A model generated the notes under the pieces. That model saw only the letters and a program-made list of their open reading frames with translations. It searched no databases and was not told the origin of the DNA. A stretch of 25,561 nt of DNA. It comes from Pseudomonadota bacterium (GTDB lineage: Bacteria; Pseudomonadota; Alphaproteobacteria; Rhizobiales; Hyphomicrobiaceae). This document shows, one piece after another, positions 22,743 to 25,561 of the stretch. Location: the NCBI GenBank assembly GCA_023405815.1, contig JAEXXM010000077.1, positions 1-25,561 of the forward strand. The letters run 5' to 3'. The position numbers and the translations under genes are program-made. The first letter of the stretch is position 1; each line of letters opens with the position of its first letter.

Positions 22743-23279
22743 ATGGCAAAGATCGACGAGAGCTTCGAGTTCAAGCCACTGCGCATCGCGACACTGACGG
22801 TGTCGGATACGCGCGACAAGGCGACGGACAAATCCGGCGACGTGCTGGAGGAGATGATCCGCGAAGCGGGGCACGCGCTGATCAAGCGCGAGATCGTGAC
22901 GGACGACCTCACGCAGATCCGCGCCAAGGTCGAAAGCTGGGTCGCAGATCCGGGCATCGAGGTGGTGATCACGACGGGAGGCACCGGCTTCACCGGGCGC
23001 GACGTTACGCCGGAAGCCGTGAAGCCGCTGTTCGAAAAGGAAATCGAGGGCTTCTCGGTTGTCTTCCATTTGCTCTCGTTCAAGAGCGTGGAGACGTCCA
23101 CCATCCAGTCTCGGGCGTGCGGCGGCACCGCCAACGGGACGTATATCTTCTGCCTGCCGGGATCTCCGGGCGCGTGCAAGGATGCGTGGAACGGCATTCT
23201 CAAGTGGCAGTTCGACAGCCGCCACCGGCCCTGCAACCTCGTCGAGATACTGCCGCGGCTCAAGGAAGGTCGCAGCTAG
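22743..23279 (+). CDS. moaB: Molybdopterin adenylyltransferase-type protein MoaB
   Basis: This is a 178-residue protein of the MoaB/MogA fold that acts in molybdenum cofactor synthesis, adenylylating molybdopterin before metal insertion. The N-terminus LRIATLTVSDTRDKATDKSG and the nucleotide loop VVITTGGTGFTGRDVTPEAV are the family signatures; LPGSPGACKDAWNGIL near the C-terminus is also typical. There is no membrane segment. It starts 17 bp after the UDG stop and is probably co-transcribed with it; the ribosome site (ACGGAA) is weak, which fits coupling to the upstream gene. Its role in moco synthesis has no functional link to UDG that I can see. Confidence 0.95.
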   Translation: MAKIDESFEFKPLRIATLTVSDTRDKATDKSGDVLEEMIREAGHALIKREIVTDDLTQIRAKVESWVADPGIEVVITTGGTGFTGRDVTPEAVKPLFEKEIEGFSVVFHLLSFKSVETSTIQSRACGGTANGTYIFCLPGSPGACKDAWNGILKWQFDSRHRPCNLVEILPRLKEGRS

Positions 23280-23287
23280 CCTTCGTC

Positions 23288-23977
23288 TCAGAAGCTGGTG
23301 CGGCCGCGCTCGATCGCGGCCATCTCGAGCGTGGCATTGGCGCTGTCGAACAGCGCGGCCGCAAGCTGACCACTGACGACGAGCATCAGGCCGAACAGTG
23401 CCGCCGGAACACCGAGCATGACGCCGAACGGTGCGCCGAGCAGCACGATGGCCGAGAGCTCGGCCACAGTGCCGGCGATGCCTGCCGCCGCAGCGACGAT
23501 GCCGGAGAGCAATATCACCCAGCCGATGCTGCTCAGCGCGTGGGCGAAGAACTTGCTGATGCGGAAGCGCGCATGGAAGGCGGGAACCTCCGCGGCCTGA
23601 GCGTGCTCGCGCGAGATGATCTGGGGGAGTGCGCCGGCGGCCGCGGCTTGCGGCTCGGAGGCGTAGCCCTGCGGAGGATTGTTGGCGACGTTGTAGACCC
23701 GCTGCTGGCCGGTGGACGGCGGGGTCGGCTGGCTCTGTGCAGGCTGGGCGCCTGAAGGAGTGCCCTCACGCGTGCGGGCGACGCGCGCCTCGCCCCAGCG
23801 CCACTCGGCGATGCGGAACAGACCCTCGCGCGCTTCCTGCGCTTCGGGCGTGCCGCCGTGCTGCTCAACGAGATGGCGATAGAACTGGAGGGCATAGTCC
23901 ATCTTGCCCTCAGCCTCGGCCCGACGCGCGGCCTGAAGCACCTGCACGGGCGTGAACTGCACCGATGTCTGCACCAT
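23288..23977 (-). CDS. Membrane protein with N-terminal TPR-like segment
   Basis: This is a 229-residue protein. Residues about 10-60 look like one tetratricopeptide pair (VQVLQAARRAEAEGKMDYAL, QFYRHLVEQHGGTPEAQEA). A Pro/Gln-rich linker follows, about 75-130. The C-terminal third has two membrane helices (HALSSIGWVILLSGIVAAAA and VLLGAPFGVMLGVPAALFGL) and a short tail ending ERGRTSF. AGGGGG 7 bases before the ATG supports the start. It is convergent with moaB, with 8 bp between the stops. I do not recognise a specific family and no function can be assigned. Confidence 0.8.
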   Translation of the reverse strand: MVQTSVQFTPVQVLQAARRAEAEGKMDYALQFYRHLVEQHGGTPEAQEAREGLFRIAEWRWGEARVARTREGTPSGAQPAQSQPTPPSTGQQRVYNVANNPPQGYASEPQAAAAGALPQIISREHAQAAEVPAFHARFRISKFFAHALSSIGWVILLSGIVAAAAGIAGTVAELSAIVLLGAPFGVMLGVPAALFGLMLVVSGQLAAALFDSANATLEMAAIERGRTSF

Positions 23978-24136
23978 GACGCTACCCCCTGATGCTCTTA
24001 CTCGAGCGGTGCAAGGCTACCACTGTCAACCGCGAATGTCCGCATCAACGCTGCGGTAAGCGCGGCAAAACCACAAACTTTCCTAATGCAGATGCCCGGC
24101 ACATTGTCGCGGACCCACCCGTCCAACGCGTCCACC

Positions 24137-24529
24137 CTAGAGATCGTTCGTCGAGCAGATGCGCTCGATGTGCAGTCCCGGGAAGCCGACCATCATCTCT
24201 GCAAGCCGCCCGCTCGTCGATGCACGCGGACGCGGCTGCAGCTCGACGAGCCAGTAGCCGCGGGCCCCGCGCGCCCTGAGCGCCGCGCCGACATGCTGCA
24301 CCTTGAAGGAGGAAACACCGGCGCCGACGACGAGCACCGGAAAATCGAGCGGCATGTCGCTGACACGCGGAAGCGCACCGTTCTCCACCGAGACCTTATC
24401 GACGGTATCCTTGTCGATGCAGAGGATGCGGCCGGAAGCGGAACGGCCAACGGGTTTGCGCCGGCGGACCGGCAGTGCGCGAGGCGGCAACGGCAAGGAT
24501 GCAAGACGCGGCGAGGACGTGACGGACAC
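24137..24529 (-). CDS. Uncertain small ORF, hypothetical protein
   Basis: This is a 130-codon open frame starting with GTG at 24529, without a clear ribosome site. Its product has a basic Pro/Arg-rich first 35 residues, then ILCIDKDTVDKVSVENG, FPVLVVGAGVSSFKVQHV and GYWLVELQPRPRA, which read like beta strands. Looking at a sample of codons, the base at the third position of the minus-strand frame is mostly G or C, while the competing plus-strand frame has a mixed third position, so the minus frame is favoured. I do not recognise a family. It lies between two minus-strand genes, with gaps of 159 and 95 bp. Confidence 0.4.
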   Translation of the reverse strand: MSVTSSPRLASLPLPPRALPVRRRKPVGRSASGRILCIDKDTVDKVSVENGALPRVSDMPLDFPVLVVGAGVSSFKVQHVGAALRARGARGYWLVELQPRPRASTSGRLAEMMVGFPGLHIERICSTNDL

Positions 24530-24624
24530 AGCTTTTACCCCCGTAAAGCGCTGAGTTTGACTAAGCCATCTAAATCTAACGGCAAAATGATGACCGCGCG
24601 AGATTCATCGGCGCGGAGGCAGCT

Positions 24625-25305
24625 TCAGGTCTCGATCTGGCGAGCGGAGAGATGCAGCGCGTGGCGCAAACGCTGGGCGAAATTGCCGAGTGCGCCGCGG
24701 AGGTAGCCCTCGCGGCGATAGCGCGCGGCATTGGAGACGGCGCGGGTCGTGAGCAGCTTCACCCGGCGCGGGCCGAGGCGGCGCACGAGATCGACATCCT
24801 CCATCATCGCCAACGGGCGATGGCCGCCAATGGTGTCGTACTGGCGTCGGGAGACGAGGAGACCCTGCTCCCCATGCGGCGTGCGCATCAGCGCGCAGCG
24901 CAGACGCGCAAGGCACTCGAGCGATCGCGGCGCAAAGCCATCGTCGTCGAGGGCGAAGCGGAACGCCGCCGCGACGTGGCGCGATGCCCCGCGATCGACG
25001 CGCTCCATGAAGTTGTCGGCTTCGCGTTCCCAGCCAGCATCAAGCACCGTGTCGGCGTTGAGGAACAAGAGCCAGGGATGGCGCGCGGCGTGCGCTCCGG
25101 CGCGAAGCTGGGCACCGCGGTTGGCCGGTGCTGTGACGACCTCGGCTCCCGCATGGTCGGCGATCTCGCGCGTGCGGTCAGTCGAGCCGCCGTCGACGAT
25201 AATCACCTCCCGCACGGTGCCATCGAGCGCCGCCGGCACGAGCGCGGTAAGCGTCGCGGACAGAGACTCCTCGGCGTTGAGCGTGGGGATGACGACGGAG
25301 ATCAT
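24625..25305 (-). CDS. TIGR04283-type family 2 glycosyltransferase
   Basis: This is a 226-residue GT-A glycosyltransferase starting MISVVIPTLNAEESLSATLT. It has the nucleotide-sugar motif IIVDGGSTDRTREIA (residues about 35-50), the DxD-like LLFLNADTVLDAGW, and the subfamily signature PHGEQGLLVSRRQYDTIGG followed by PLAMMEDVDLVRRL. This combination is typical of the TIGR04283 proteins, which are often adjacent to a TIGR04282 partner (none is in this window). It is a soluble form without membrane helices. AGAG lies about 10 bases before the ATG. The start faces a LexA-type box 85 bp away and a divergent radical SAM gene. Substrate is unknown. Confidence 0.93.
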   Translation of the reverse strand: MISVVIPTLNAEESLSATLTALVPAALDGTVREVIIVDGGSTDRTREIADHAGAEVVTAPANRGAQLRAGAHAARHPWLLFLNADTVLDAGWEREADNFMERVDRGASRHVAAAFRFALDDDGFAPRSLECLARLRCALMRTPHGEQGLLVSRRQYDTIGGHRPLAMMEDVDLVRRLGPRRVKLLTTRAVSNAARYRREGYLRGALGNFAQRLRHALHLSARQIET

Positions 25306-25389
25306 GCCGGCTTCTCTGCCATGGGGCGTGCCGGCTCAACAACCGCAAATGCGGGCTTGCCGTCCTGTCGCGCATGTTTCCCCGCAACT

Positions 25390-25404
25390 GTTCTTGATTT
25401 GTTC
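25390..25404 (+). promoter_or_regulatory. Candidate LexA (SOS) box, GTTC-N7-GTTC
   Basis: GTTC (25390-25393), seven bases TTGATTT, then GTTC (25401-25404) matches exactly the direct-repeat operator used by LexA in alphaproteobacteria. It lies in the divergent gap between the TIGR04283 glycosyltransferase (start at 25305, minus) and the radical SAM gene (plus), 47 bp before the latter's likely start. The site overlaps a weak -35-like TTGATT, the sort of position where LexA blocks polymerase. It has not been tested and one site could occur by chance. Confidence 0.55.
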
Positions 25405-25451
25405 TACGTATCCCATTAGCTTGCCGATGTCAGGCTTCGAGAGGCGAGGAC

Positions 25452-25561
25452 GTGCAGAGGCGGCAACGAGAAAAGCCGATGGTCGAGGCGACGCCGGGCG
25501 GTCTCGTCGACGGGGAACGCCGGCGCGGGCGCGGGGCGCGCTCGAACCATACCGGGCGCTT
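25452..25561 (+). CDS. Partial PA0069-family radical SAM protein (5' end only)
   Basis: The frame is open from GTG at 25452 to the window edge (36 codons). It contains GERRRGRGARSNHTGR, which resembles the R-G-R-G-A-x-S-N-x-x-G-R-F-E stretch found at the N-terminus of the PA0069/Rv2578c group of radical SAM proteins; the CxxxCxxC cluster motif would lie beyond the window. GAGG 7 bases upstream supports the GTG start; the in-frame ATG at 25479 is the alternative. Members of this group are of unknown function and are sometimes compared with spore photoproduct lyase. The upstream LexA-type box suggests induction by DNA damage. Recognition rests on a short segment. Confidence 0.6.
   Translation, partial: MQRRQREKPMVEATPGGLVDGERRRGRGARSNHTGR

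Noticed and set aside
24086..24706. A 206-codon plus-strand open frame over the uncertain minus-strand ORF
   Set aside because: Its third codon positions are mixed rather than G/C-rich, and it runs into the 3' end of the glycosyltransferase gene on the other strand.

Overview
The window looks like chromosomal DNA of an alphaproteobacterium, most likely a member of the Hyphomicrobiales. The reasons are high GC by eye, split glyQ/glyS glycyl-tRNA synthetase genes with a small membrane protein gene before glyS, a DUF2007 / tRNA-methyltransferase / S49-peptidase cluster divergent from a polyprenyl diphosphate synthase, an ispE plus TPR-protein pair, ETF-ubiquinone oxidoreductase, a TIGR04283-type glycosyltransferase, and a GTTC-N7-GTTC site of the alphaproteobacterial LexA type. 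No rRNA, tRNA, CRISPR array, transposase or phage gene was recognised. Genus cannot be fixed from the sequence alone.

Layout. 1-249: three copies of a short palindromic intergenic repeat. 250-5058 (minus strand): the glycyl-tRNA synthetase operon, read glyQ -> DUF4262 protein -> DUF4261-like protein -> small membrane protein -> glyS, with a sigma70-like promoter before glyQ and a 143-bp nested palindrome between the last two genes. 5145-10884: a block of accessory-looking genes: compact autotransporter, AraC regulator divergent from a Tat-exported metallo-beta-lactamase-fold hydrolase, glyoxalase-superfamily protein, family 2 glycosyltransferase, and an SMR guanidinium exporter (gdx) preceded by a guanidine-II-like hairpin. 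10892-13520 (minus): DUF2007 protein, methyltransferase, S49 peptidase and two small conserved-looking proteins. 13628-16920 (plus): polyprenyl diphosphate synthase, a cysteine-rich secreted protein, and a soluble chemoreceptor. 16927-21671 (minus): ETF-QO, a TPR protein and ispE. 21841-23279 (plus): family-4-like uracil-DNA glycosylase and moaB. 23288-25305 (minus): a membrane protein, an uncertain small ORF and a second glycosyltransferase. The right edge holds a LexA-type box and the 5' end of what looks like a PA0069-family radical SAM gene.

Most genes are housekeeping: translation (glyQS), isoprenoid and quinone precursors (ispE, polyprenyl synthase), electron transfer from acyl-CoA dehydrogenases to quinone (ETF-QO), molybdenum cofactor (moaB), and DNA repair (UDG). 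The parts most worth a second look are the gdx leader, the LexA-type site before the radical SAM gene, the divergent AraC/hydrolase pair, the UDG with an incomplete Fe-S ligand set, and the unusual genes placed inside the glyQ-glyS operon. I do not see a clear multi-gene defence or biosynthetic system here.
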